The notes below the pieces were generated by a model. The model searched no databases. It worked only from the letters and a program-made list of their open reading frames with translations, and was not told where the DNA came from. 64,000 bases of DNA. It comes from AC-32 sp963736055 (GTDB lineage Bacteria > Actinomycetota > Thermoleophilia > Gaiellales > Gaiellaceae). Each line of letters starts with the position of its first letter. Position 1 is the stretch's first letter. The stretch covers positions 310,001 through 374,000 of the forward strand of contig CAVTNM010000009.1 of assembly GCA_963736055.1 (NCBI GenBank), in the 5' to 3' direction. Position numbers and translations under genes: made by a program. Below, one piece after another: positions 49,373-56,156 of the stretch.

Positions 49373-50659
49373 ATGATGGCGACGCGCGCAGATTCGCTCG
49401 CCACCGGCAACGTCGAGGCGGCAGAGCAGGTGCTCCGCGGGTTTCCGCGGCCCTTCCGCATCCTCCCGTTCCTCGGCCCTGCGTTCGTCGCCTGCGTCGC
49501 CTACATCGACCCCGGCAACTTCGCGACGAACATCGCCGGCGGCGCGAAGTTCGGTTACACGCTCTGCTGGGTGATCCTCGTCTCGAACCTGATGGCGATG
49601 CTGATCCAGACGCTCTCGGCGAAGCTCGGCATCGCCACCGGCCGCAACCTGCCGGAAGTCTGCCGGGAGCAATTCTCGCGCCGCACGTCGCGCGGGCTGT
49701 GGGTTCAGGCCGAGCTGATCGCGATGGCCACGGACCTCGCCGAGTTCCTGGGGGCGGCCGTCGGCTTCCAGCTGCTCTTCGGCTGGCCGCTGTTCCCGGC
49801 AGCGCTCGTCACCGGCGTGTGCACGTTCGTCATCCTTGGGCTACAGCGCTTCGGCCTGCGCACCTTCGAGGCGGTGATCGCCGTCTTCGTCGGCGTGATC
49901 GGCGTCTCGTACATCGTCGAGCTCTTCTACGCGCACCCGCCCCTCGGAACCGTCCTGCAGCACTCGGTTACCCCGGCCTTCGCAGGCAGCGAGTCCCTCC
50001 TCCTCGCGGTCGGGATCCTCGGCGCCACGGTGATGCCTCACGTCATCTACCTGCATTCGGCGCTGACGCAGAACCGCATCGTGCCGCGAAACGACGCCGA
50101 GGCCCGGCGTCTGTTCGGCTACACCAAGGTCGACGTCATCATCGCGATGTCGATCGCAGGCGTGATCAACATGTCGATGCTGGTGATGGCCGCGAGCGTC
50201 TTCTACAAGTCCGGCATCACCGACGTCGACTCGCTCGAGACTGCGCACCGGACGCTGGCACCGATCCTCGGCGGGGCCTCGAGCACGCTGTTCGCGCTTG
50301 CGCTGCTCGCCTCGGGCCTGTCGAGCTCGACCGTCGGCACGCTCTCGGGGCAGGTCGTCATGCAGGGATTCGTCCGGCGGCGGATCCCGATCTTCGTGCG
50401 GCGGATCGTGACGATGGTGCCGGCGCTCGTGGTCGCGGCGATCGGGCTCGATCCCACCCGGACGCTCGTGATCAGCCAGGTGATCCTCTCGTTCGGGATC
50501 CCGTTCGCGCTCGTTCCTCTCGTCTACTTCACGAGCCGCCGCGACCTCATGGGAACGCTCGTCAACCGGCGGGTCACGACCGCGGTCGCCGTGGTGGTGG
50601 CAACCCTGATCTCGTGTCTGAACGTCTTCCTGCTAGCCCAGACGTTCGGGATCTTCTAG
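49373..50659 (+). CDS. mntH: Nramp-family divalent metal (Mn2+/Fe2+) transporter
   Basis: A 428-residue proton-coupled metal importer with 11 transmembrane helices. The metal-binding TM1 motif is YIDPGNFATNIAGG and the TM6 motif is GATVMPHVIYLHSAL, both intact, with the Met needed to favour transition metals. C-terminal FVRRRIPIFVRRIVTM and FALVPLVYFTSRRDLMG are typical of MntH. The upstream TTAGG palindrome suggests metal-dependent repression. Confidence 0.95.
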   Translation: MMATRADSLATGNVEAAEQVLRGFPRPFRILPFLGPAFVACVAYIDPGNFATNIAGGAKFGYTLCWVILVSNLMAMLIQTLSAKLGIATGRNLPEVCREQFSRRTSRGLWVQAELIAMATDLAEFLGAAVGFQLLFGWPLFPAALVTGVCTFVILGLQRFGLRTFEAVIAVFVGVIGVSYIVELFYAHPPLGTVLQHSVTPAFAGSESLLLAVGILGATVMPHVIYLHSALTQNRIVPRNDAEARRLFGYTKVDVIIAMSIAGVINMSMLVMAASVFYKSGITDVDSLETAHRTLAPILGGASSTLFALALLASGLSSSTVGTLSGQVVMQGFVRRRIPIFVRRIVTMVPALVVAAIGLDPTRTLVISQVILSFGIPFALVPLVYFTSRRDLMGTLVNRRVTTAVAVVVATLISCLNVFLLAQTFGIF

Positions 50660-50917
50660 GCCAGTCCGGTGAGGCGAGATCTGCGACGAGTGCATGGCGC
50701 CCTGCGTAGAAATGCTTGCTGAGCCAGCCACCGGAAACGATTTACGCATTCGGGTCACTTCGAGCCGCCGCCGGAGCCGGGCTGCGCCCGGCGGGAGGCT
50801 CACCACGGCAAGAACGCCAGCTCTCCGGGACCCAGGGCCGGCGCCAACAACAAGCCGAGCCGAGATACGGATCTCAAGGAGGGGGCCCGTGGGGGAACCA
50901 GGGGTTCCCCCACGCTC
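50660..50917. other. 258-bp convergent intergenic region without a gene
   Basis: No convincing gene. It separates the convergent mntH and M23 peptidase genes. The short open frames have no Shine-Dalgarno sequence, -10 box or domain. The only structure I see is the strong hairpin at its right end, annotated separately. Confidence 0.6.
50889..50913 (-). terminator. Perfect 11-bp stem hairpin after the M23 peptidase gene
   Basis: GTGGGGGAACC-AGG-GGTTCCCCCAC folds into an 11-base-pair stem with a 3-base loop, 5 bases beyond the peptidase stop at 50918. There is no T-tract, so it may stop transcription as a strong hairpin or protect the 3' end, possibly for both converging transcripts. Confidence 0.65.
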
Positions 50918-52108
50918 CTAGAGATAGCCGAGCGGGTCGACGGGCGCGCCGTTGATGCGCACCTCGAAATGCAGGTGCGGGCCGAAGCAGTGGCCGGTGC
51001 AGCCGACGTAGCCGATCACCTCGCCCTGTGAGACGGTCTGGCCGTTGCCGACGGCGATGCTCGACTGGTGCCCGTAGGCGGTCGAGATCCCGCGCCCGTG
51101 GTCGATTGCCACCAGGTTGCCGTACCCGTCCATCCAGCCCGCGTAGATGACGCGGCCCGAAGCGGCCGCGTGAATCGGCGTGCCGTAGCCAACTCCGATG
51201 TCGATCCCCTCGTGCATGCGGCCCCAGCGCATGCCGAACCCGCTCGTCACCGGACCATTGACCGGCCAGATGAAGCCCGCAGCCGACGGGGTCGCGTCTC
51301 CGGGCGGCGAGTAGGAATGACTCGCCTGCGCCGATGTGATCTGGGCGGCGAGCGAGGCGCTGGCGCGCGCCAGCCCAGCGGCCTCGTGCAGGTACTCCTG
51401 CTTGCTTTCCTTGACATCGCGCAGGTTTTCGCGCTTGGCGGCCCGCGCCGCTGCGAGACGGTTTTCGCTCGCCAGGAGCCGGTCGCGCAGGGCCCGTACC
51501 TGGCTCGCCCTGATCGCGATCGTCCTCGTCTCTGCCGCAACGAGGGCTCGGAAGCGCTTCGTGTGCTCGCGCTGCCGATGCACGCGCTGCTTCGCGGTTC
51601 CAACCTGATCCGCGATGTGCTTGTCCTGTGTGCCGATCGCGTCGACGTACTCGGCCTGGGAGATCAGGTCGGTGAAGCTCGTGGCCGAGAGGAGCACATC
51701 CAGGGAGCCGGGCTCCCCCTCCTCGTAGAGGTCGATCAGACGGTTCCCCAGCCGGTCGATCAACACCTCGTACTCGTTGCGGTAGAAGACGAACCTGGCC
51801 GTCTGGACGCGGAAGAGCTCGTTCAGACGGTCGAGCTTCTCCTTGTGCAGGGCCAGGTCTCGCTCGAGCGGGGCCAGCCGGGTCGAGACCACTCCGACCT
51901 GGGTCGCGAGACCTCGGATCTGCTGGTTGACCGAGGCGAGGTCGGCCGCCAGCTCCCGCTCGCGCTGCTCTGCGCGCGCGATCTTCGCCTGGACGGCCTG
52001 GAGACGCGCGTCGATCTGCTGCTTCCGCCCGCCGACGTCGCCGCTCGCGGGTGTGGCGACGACGGCCAGCAGCAACACGACCACCGGTAGAGCTCGGCGC
52101 GCGTGCAT
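50918..52108 (-). CDS. Secreted M23 (LytM/EnvC-like) murein endopeptidase with coiled coil
   Basis: About 396 residues from ATG 52108 (GTG 52126 is possible). Signal peptide MHARRALPVVVLLLAVVATP, a long coiled coil (about 25-235: QQIDARLQAVQAKIARAEQR and many further heptads) as in EnvC and FtsX-associated proteins, then the M23 domain: GFGMRWGRMHEGIDIG (zinc ligands His and Asp) and GPHLHFEVRING (HxH). It probably cleaves or regulates cleavage of peptidoglycan cross-links at division. No ftsE/ftsX is nearby. Confidence 0.92.
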   Translation of the reverse strand: MHARRALPVVVLLLAVVATPASGDVGGRKQQIDARLQAVQAKIARAEQRERELAADLASVNQQIRGLATQVGVVSTRLAPLERDLALHKEKLDRLNELFRVQTARFVFYRNEYEVLIDRLGNRLIDLYEEGEPGSLDVLLSATSFTDLISQAEYVDAIGTQDKHIADQVGTAKQRVHRQREHTKRFRALVAAETRTIAIRASQVRALRDRLLASENRLAAARAAKRENLRDVKESKQEYLHEAAGLARASASLAAQITSAQASHSYSPPGDATPSAAGFIWPVNGPVTSGFGMRWGRMHEGIDIGVGYGTPIHAAASGRVIYAGWMDGYGNLVAIDHGRGISTAYGHQSSIAVGNGQTVSQGEVIGYVGCTGHCFGPHLHFEVRINGAPVDPLGYL

Positions 52109-52156
52109 CTGACGAACCTTCGGCACCCGGGCGGACGTCCCTGCCCGGGCGGAGCG

Positions 52157-52369
52157 CTAGCCGCCTTGCGGCGGCGGGCTCGGAACGGGGCCCGGCTCGG
52201 GCACCGGCGTGGGACCGGGCGGCTCGGACGGCTCGGGCATCGGCTCGGGAACGGGCACCGGCTGCGGAGGCGGGCTGGGCTCGGGAACCGGCTCCGGAAC
52301 GGGCGTGGGCGGTTCCATCTGCCTCGGCGGCCGGGTCCGCCGCGTCGCGCCTACGGCTGTCTGCTCCAT
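52157..52369 (-). CDS. Proline-rich short protein with PVPEP repeats
   Basis: 70 residues from ATG 52369, which has an AAGGAGG ribosome-binding site 5 bases upstream. After MEQTAVGATRRTRPPRQ the chain is an extended Pro/Glu/Ser repeat (PVPEP, PEPSPPP, PVPVPEP). It has no signal peptide. Such segments act as rigid linkers or wall-spanning arms, but a free-standing one is odd. The strong ribosome-binding site supports translation. The repeated codons could also reflect a low-complexity tract. Confidence 0.45.
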   Translation of the reverse strand: MEQTAVGATRRTRPPRQMEPPTPVPEPVPEPSPPPQPVPVPEPMPEPSEPPGPTPVPEPGPVPSPPPQGG

Positions 52370-52460
52370 CTCCGCCTCCTTAGCGGCCCGCATCTGGATC
52401 GGGCCGATTCGATCCCCTTCCTCGGCGCCAGCGTACCGCCTGGTCGCGTACACGGCGCAC

Positions 52461-52787
52461 CTAGCTGCGGCCGGTATGGACGTGCTCCTGCCGAGCCTTC
52501 GCAGGCTCGAGCGCCCGCAAAAGCTCCGCAGCACGGCGTCGCAAGGGGCCGACCTGCGCGCGGTAGTCCTCGTCGGAGACCTTGCCGGTGCGGTGGTCGA
52601 ACTCGAGCTCCTTCAACGCAGCGAGGGCCCGATCGCGCTCCTCCTCGAGGGCGATTCGCTCCTGCTCCCGCGCCCCCGGCTCCTCGAGGCGGTCGCTGTC
52701 GGGAGCCGGCTCGCGCAGAAACGGCCGGGCCACGAGCAGCACGCAGGCGACAGCGAGCAGGGCGCCTAGCACGAGCCAGATGCCCAT
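52461..52787 (-). CDS. CcmI-like cytochrome c biogenesis protein, short form
   Basis: A 108-residue protein with one N-terminal transmembrane helix (WLVLGALLAVACVLLVARPF) and a soluble coiled part containing EEERDRALAALKELEFDHRTGKVSDEDYRAQ. This is the hallmark of the CcmI/CycH N-terminal region, which in Proteobacteria helps present apocytochrome to the haem ligase. The TPR part is absent. Together with the CcmE-like gene 1.2 kb away it hints at a dispersed System I cytochrome c maturation pathway. Confidence 0.65.
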   Translation of the reverse strand: MGIWLVLGALLAVACVLLVARPFLREPAPDSDRLEEPGAREQERIALEEERDRALAALKELEFDHRTGKVSDEDYRAQVGPLRRRAAELLRALEPAKARQEHVHTGRS

Positions 52788-52967
52788 TACGTCTTCAAAG
52801 GTGACGAATCGTCGTGAACTGTCCTATCCATACGGAATCAGTAGGCCGAACCGCCCACTGGCACCTCAAACGGTACCCATCCGGGCTTAAACGGGTCCTC
52901 CGCGCGAGAGACAAGCGTCAGCTGGTAACGGCCCTTGTTGTCGCGAGAGACGTATTCTTTGCTTGGG

Positions 52968-53222
52968 ATGCGACTCTGGAAGACGTTTCGGGAGCGACGT
53001 GCGGCGAGGCGGGAGGAGCGCGAACGTCAAGCCGAAGAGGATCTAGAGCTGATTAGTAGCGGCGAGGCGCAGGATCTCACGTTTTACAAGCGCGCAATCC
53101 GCCGAGATTACGTCGGGGAGGGCTTTCCCTCTGCAGGTGGCGGAATGTTTCCCGCGCAGGCCGGAGAGCGGACTCTTGGCCGAGGTCGAAAGGGCCTTGG
53201 CCGAGGCCGAACGGGCCACTAG
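52968..53222 (+). CDS. Small basic protein, unknown
   Basis: 84 residues from ATG 52968: RLWKTFRERRAARREERERQAEEDLELI (charged helix), then SSGEAQDLTFYKRAIRRDYVGEGFPSAGG and a Gly/Arg-rich tail. TATTCT (52953-52958) ends 9 bases before the ATG. I do not recognise a family. The high Arg and Glu content can arise in any frame of GC-rich DNA, so coding is uncertain, although the promoter position helps. Confidence 0.45.
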   Translation: MRLWKTFRERRAARREERERQAEEDLELISSGEAQDLTFYKRAIRRDYVGEGFPSAGGGMFPAQAGERTLGRGRKGLGRGRTGH

Positions 53223-53346
53223 CAACAGCGCCGCCTCGACGCGATACGTGTCTGAACTGTCATTCGAAGTGGCATGCTTGCACCGACATCGGTCATCACA
53301 GGGAGTCCGAACTCGATATGGCGACGCCCGATCAAAGGAGTTAACT

Positions 53347-53553
53347 GTGGCCCGTAAGTCGATCATCGTCTCCGACCTGTCAGGCAAAGAGATTCGAGAC
53401 GAGAAGGATTCAGCGAAAGTCATTGTCAATTACGGCGATGCCCGCCGAGGCCGAGTCGAGCTGGACGTACTGGCCTCAGAGGTAGACGAGTTGGCGAGCA
53501 AGGGCCGAAAGGTCGCCCGTCGCGGTCGTCGGCCAAAGAGTGAAACGCAGTAG
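53347..53553 (+). CDS. Small AT-hook-like DNA-binding protein
   Basis: 68 residues from GTG 53347 with a strong AAAGGAG ribosome-binding site 6 bases upstream. The chain is ARKSIIVSDLSGKEIRDEKD, AKVIVNYGDARRGRVELDVL, then ASEVDELASKGRKVARRGRRPKSE. The beta-strand front resembles an Lsr2-type dimerisation domain, and the tail RRGRRPK is an AT-hook-like minor-groove motif. It may be a nucleoid protein. A strong terminator follows 80 bases later. Confidence 0.65.
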   Translation: MARKSIIVSDLSGKEIRDEKDSAKVIVNYGDARRGRVELDVLASEVDELASKGRKVARRGRRPKSETQ

Positions 53554-53630
53554 CCTCAGCCAGACGAGCCGCGTAGTGATTTAGTGACAGCAGGAGCCAG
53601 CCGACCCCTCGGTCGCTCCCCCTGCGGATT

Positions 53631-53660
53631 GAGCCCCTCCGACCCCGAGGGGCTCTTTTT
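53631..53660 (+). terminator. Rho-independent terminator
   Basis: GAGCCCCTC (53631-53639), loop CGACCCC, GAGGGGCTC (53647-53655), then TTTTT. This is a 9-base perfect GC-rich stem with a U-tract, the clearest intrinsic terminator in the window, for the AT-hook protein transcript. Confidence 0.9.
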
Positions 53661-53710
53661 CTGAGCCCGATACAGCCCGACTGCCGAAGACGCGTGCTCG
53701 GTCTTGAGGC

Positions 53711-53929
53711 TTAGTGAACTACGAAGACGTATTTTTCCCTATTCGGGCCGGGGTCATTCTCGAGCATCGTTCCAAGATCATCGAGAAGCTTGATCTCGGA
53801 GGCGGAAGCGTCAGCAAGCCGGTCGTTCAAGTCTGGCGCAAGATTGTCCGGGTCCAAGTTCCTTTTTTCGAAGTACTTCTTGACGTGTTGGGGAAGCTTC
53901 TTCTTCGGCACCGGGTCCCTTTCTGTCAC
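53711..53929 (-). CDS. Small acidic/basic protein, unknown
   Basis: 72 residues from GTG 53929: TERDPVPKKKLPQHVKKYFEKRNLDPDNLAPDLNDRLADASASEIK, then LLDDLGTMLENDPGPNREKYVFVVH. Soluble and helical, with a lysine-rich front. No known domain. Base composition is lower in GC than the surroundings. The amino-acid mix is unlike shadow frames, which supports real coding. Confidence 0.6.
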   Translation of the reverse strand: MTERDPVPKKKLPQHVKKYFEKRNLDPDNLAPDLNDRLADASASEIKLLDDLGTMLENDPGPNREKYVFVVH

Positions 53930-54031
53930 CGCAGCGTTGCCCCCCGCCGTCGCCGACTATCCCACAATCGGCGGCGCCAAGCTCCCAACCTCGAGTACGA
54001 ATCGAAATGAGTTTGCTGGGGGCGTTGCCGG

Positions 54032-54427
54032 CTACGTCTTCTTGGGCGAGTACTTCGACGGGCACTTGGTCACGAGCGAGTCCCGCTTCGCGACGAAGAC
54101 GCCGTTTCTGTAGCGACCGTCCACGACTACGTCCCGTCCGGTCTTGAACTGGTCCGGGACGCTTCCGCGGTAGACCACCGGCACCGTCGCGTCGCCGTGG
54201 ATGTCGCCCACCCGGAAGCGAAGGCCGCTCTTCGAGTAGCCGGCGCCGCGAGTGTGCCCGACCACCTTTCCAACCAGCGAGACGGTCTCGCTGTGCGTCG
54301 CGAGCTGGCTCGGCTTGACCTGAGCCTTGCGCCCGCCTGCGATCGAGACGTAGACCAGGAAGACCGCTAGAACGGCCGCGACCGAGAGCGCGAGCACGAG
54401 CCGGACGGAACGAGGGTTCCGGGCCAC
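54032..54427 (-). CDS. ccmE: CcmE-like haem chaperone with a Cys (CxxxY) haem-binding motif
   Basis: A 131-residue protein: one N-terminal transmembrane helix (RLVLALSVAAVLAVFLVYV) and an OB-fold with VSLVGKVVGHTRG, VGDIHGDATVPVVYRGSVPDQFKTGRDVVVDG and VAKRDSLVTKCPSKY. The usual haem-binding His is replaced by Cys122, with Tyr126 four residues later, the CxxxY variant known from sulfate reducers and archaea. No ccmA, B, C or F is in the window. TACAAT lies exactly 6 bases before GTG 54427. Confidence 0.88.
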   Translation of the reverse strand: MARNPRSVRLVLALSVAAVLAVFLVYVSIAGGRKAQVKPSQLATHSETVSLVGKVVGHTRGAGYSKSGLRFRVGDIHGDATVPVVYRGSVPDQFKTGRDVVVDGRYRNGVFVAKRDSLVTKCPSKYSPKKT

Positions 54428-54439
54428 GAAGGAATTGTA
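54428..54439 (-). promoter_or_regulatory. Predicted leaderless promoter of the ccmE-like gene
   Basis: Near-consensus -10 TACAAT on the minus strand (54439-54434) ends 6 bases before the GTG, with no Shine-Dalgarno sequence. Confidence 0.6.
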
Positions 54440-54446
54440 GAGAGCG

Positions 54447-54689
54447 CTAGAGCTCGCGTGCGGGCTCGGTGCGCCGCGACGGGATGCGGTACCCGTGCTC
54501 CTCGCACAGCGAGCCGGGATTGTCCTCGGTCAGCGCGTCGCAGTAGCCCTTGCCGTAGGCCGCGCGCATGAAGGCGGCGACCACCTCGAGGTTCCATTCG
54601 CCGATGTCGGCGGCCTCTCGCCAGAGGTCGGCGAGCCGGAGGTCGATGTCGAGCTCGAGCAGGTCGATTCGAGAAGGGCGCTTGGCCAT
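54447..54689 (-). CDS. Small hypothetical protein
   Basis: 80 residues: AKRPSRIDLLELDIDLRLADLWREAADIGEWNLEVVAAFMRAAYG, then KGYCDALTEDNPGSLCEEHGYRIP. It is soluble and helical with two cysteines that could bind a metal (YCDAL, SLCEEHG). No family recognised. TACTCT (minus strand, 54701-54696) ends 6 bases before the ATG. It sits between a membrane-protein gene and the ccmE-like gene on the same strand. Confidence 0.6.
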   Translation of the reverse strand: MAKRPSRIDLLELDIDLRLADLWREAADIGEWNLEVVAAFMRAAYGKGYCDALTEDNPGSLCEEHGYRIPSRRTEPAREL

Positions 54690-54726
54690 GCGCTGAGAGT
54701 AGATGCACCCTCGGACAGCATCCGCC

Positions 54727-55236
54727 TCAGTGCGAAACGACGACCTTGAGGCCCACGATCGTGAGGCCCAGTGTGAGGTTCAGGGCGACGGAGATGAGCG
54801 TGCCGACCGGGCCGAGCCGTTCGAGCAGGGCGTACCGCAGTCCCTGGACGGTGAGCGCCAGCACACAGATGCCGACCGCGAGCCAGACCGCCGTGACGCC
54901 GCGAAAGACACCGAGAGCGCCGAGCACCAGCATCGCCGTCGGCGCGACCGCGGATGCAGGAATCGCGAGCTCGCGCCCCGCGATCGCGCCGAGCTCTGCA
55001 GCGTCCAAACGTCTGCCGGCCTGAAGGCTCTCCCCCAGTCCGTGTGAATAGACGTGTGCGATCCAGAGAACGAGCACCGTGACGTCCACGATCGCTATCA
55101 GGTGCCAGAGATCGTTCTGGAATGCCTTCCCTCCGGCAGCGAGCGCGGCCATCACGACGATCGTGCCGTAGACCGTTCCTGCGATCGTCCTGCGGGATCC
55201 GAAGACCAGCCGCGACATCGTTTCGCCACGCGTCAC
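54727..55236 (-). CDS. Four-helix membrane protein, unknown
   Basis: 169 residues with four or more hydrophobic helices (TVYGTIVVMAALAAGG, LWHLIAIVDVTVLVLWIAHV, AVAPTAMLVLGALGVF, TAVWLAVGICVLALTV). It resembles small integral membrane proteins seen beside DNA-repair or stress genes in actinobacteria, but no motif identifies a substrate. The start is GTG 55236 or ATG 55218. It is divergent from the endonuclease-like gene. Confidence 0.65.
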   Translation of the reverse strand: MTRGETMSRLVFGSRRTIAGTVYGTIVVMAALAAGGKAFQNDLWHLIAIVDVTVLVLWIAHVYSHGLGESLQAGRRLDAAELGAIAGRELAIPASAVAPTAMLVLGALGVFRGVTAVWLAVGICVLALTVQGLRYALLERLGPVGTLISVALNLTLGLTIVGLKVVVSH

Positions 55237-55271
55237 GTCCGCATCATCCGCGAGCGGTTAGCGTTGTGCCA

Positions 55272-56156
55272 GTGCGAGCGCTCAGCTTCGGCCCGGCCCG
55301 CGTGCCTTCCCGCGAGAGCCCGGAAGAGGCGGTCCGGCTGCTCCGGGAGCGGCGATTCAGCGCCTGCGAGATCGACTTCGCAGGCGGTTTCTGGATGGAC
55401 TACGAGTGGGCGGAGGCCTTCGGCAAACTCGCGCGCAAGTCGCGGATCGTCCTCTCCGTGCACGCGCCGATCGCCGGGTTCATGGGCCACGTCGAACGCG
55501 ACAAGAAGTTCCGCATGGCGGTCGGGATGCTCGACCACTCCGCCGGGATCGCGGTGGCCGCGGGCGCCAAGCTCGTCGTCTTCCACCCCGGCTTCCTGCT
55601 CGGCCGCACGCGCAGGGTCGCGATCTCCTCCGTCTCCAAACAGCTGGAGGATCTCCGCGAGCGGCTCGCGGCCAAGGGTCGCGACGTGCCGTTCGGCATC
55701 GAGGTGATGGGCCGGGTCCGCGACTTCGGGAGCCTCGATGACGTGCTCGAGATCTCGCGGCGCTCCGGCTGGGTCCGCCCCGTGCTCGACTTCGCTCACA
55801 TGCACGCGACGAGCGACGGCGCCTACACGGACGTCGAGCCGTTCGCGACGGCGCTGGAGGCTGTCGACGAGGTACTCGAGCCGGGCGCGCCGTTCCACAT
55901 CCACTTCTCCGACATCGCGTACGCGAACCGCAACGAGACGAAGCACCTCCCGTACGGTCAAGGAACGCTGCGCGCGGATCCGCTCGGCGAAGCGCTGCAG
56001 CGCTTCGAGCGGCCCGCGACAGTGATCTCGGAATCGCCCGACCTGGAGTCGGATCAAGCGATCCGCGCGGCGTTGGCCGCGTCGTCCAGAAGAGCCGCGC
56101 GGCGCTCGTCGAGCTCGGCGGCCTCGTCCTCACGCCCTCGGTCGCGTAAGAACTGA
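55272..56156 (+). CDS. Endonuclease-IV-like TIM-barrel protein (AP endonuclease family 2)
   Basis: 294 residues. The zinc ligands of the Nfo fold are visible: LSVHAPIAGF (His), LVVFHPGFLLG (His), FGIEVMGRV (Glu), PVLDFAHMHA (Asp, His), FHIHFSDI (His, Asp) and VISESPDL (Glu). It should cleave at abasic sites or be a sugar-isomerase-like relative. GTG 55272 is chosen because TAGCGT ends 7 bases upstream. The last 30 residues are low-complexity Ser/Arg, lie antisense to the cyclase gene end and may be dispensable. Confidence 0.85.
   Translation: MRALSFGPARVPSRESPEEAVRLLRERRFSACEIDFAGGFWMDYEWAEAFGKLARKSRIVLSVHAPIAGFMGHVERDKKFRMAVGMLDHSAGIAVAAGAKLVVFHPGFLLGRTRRVAISSVSKQLEDLRERLAAKGRDVPFGIEVMGRVRDFGSLDDVLEISRRSGWVRPVLDFAHMHATSDGAYTDVEPFATALEAVDEVLEPGAPFHIHFSDIAYANRNETKHLPYGQGTLRADPLGEALQRFERPATVISESPDLESDQAIRAALAASSRRAARRSSSSAASSSRPRSRKN

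Noticed and set aside
50695..50925. Short plus-strand frames after mntH
   Set aside because: No ribosome-binding site, -10 box or domain, and an Arg/Pro-rich composition typical of non-coding GC-rich DNA.
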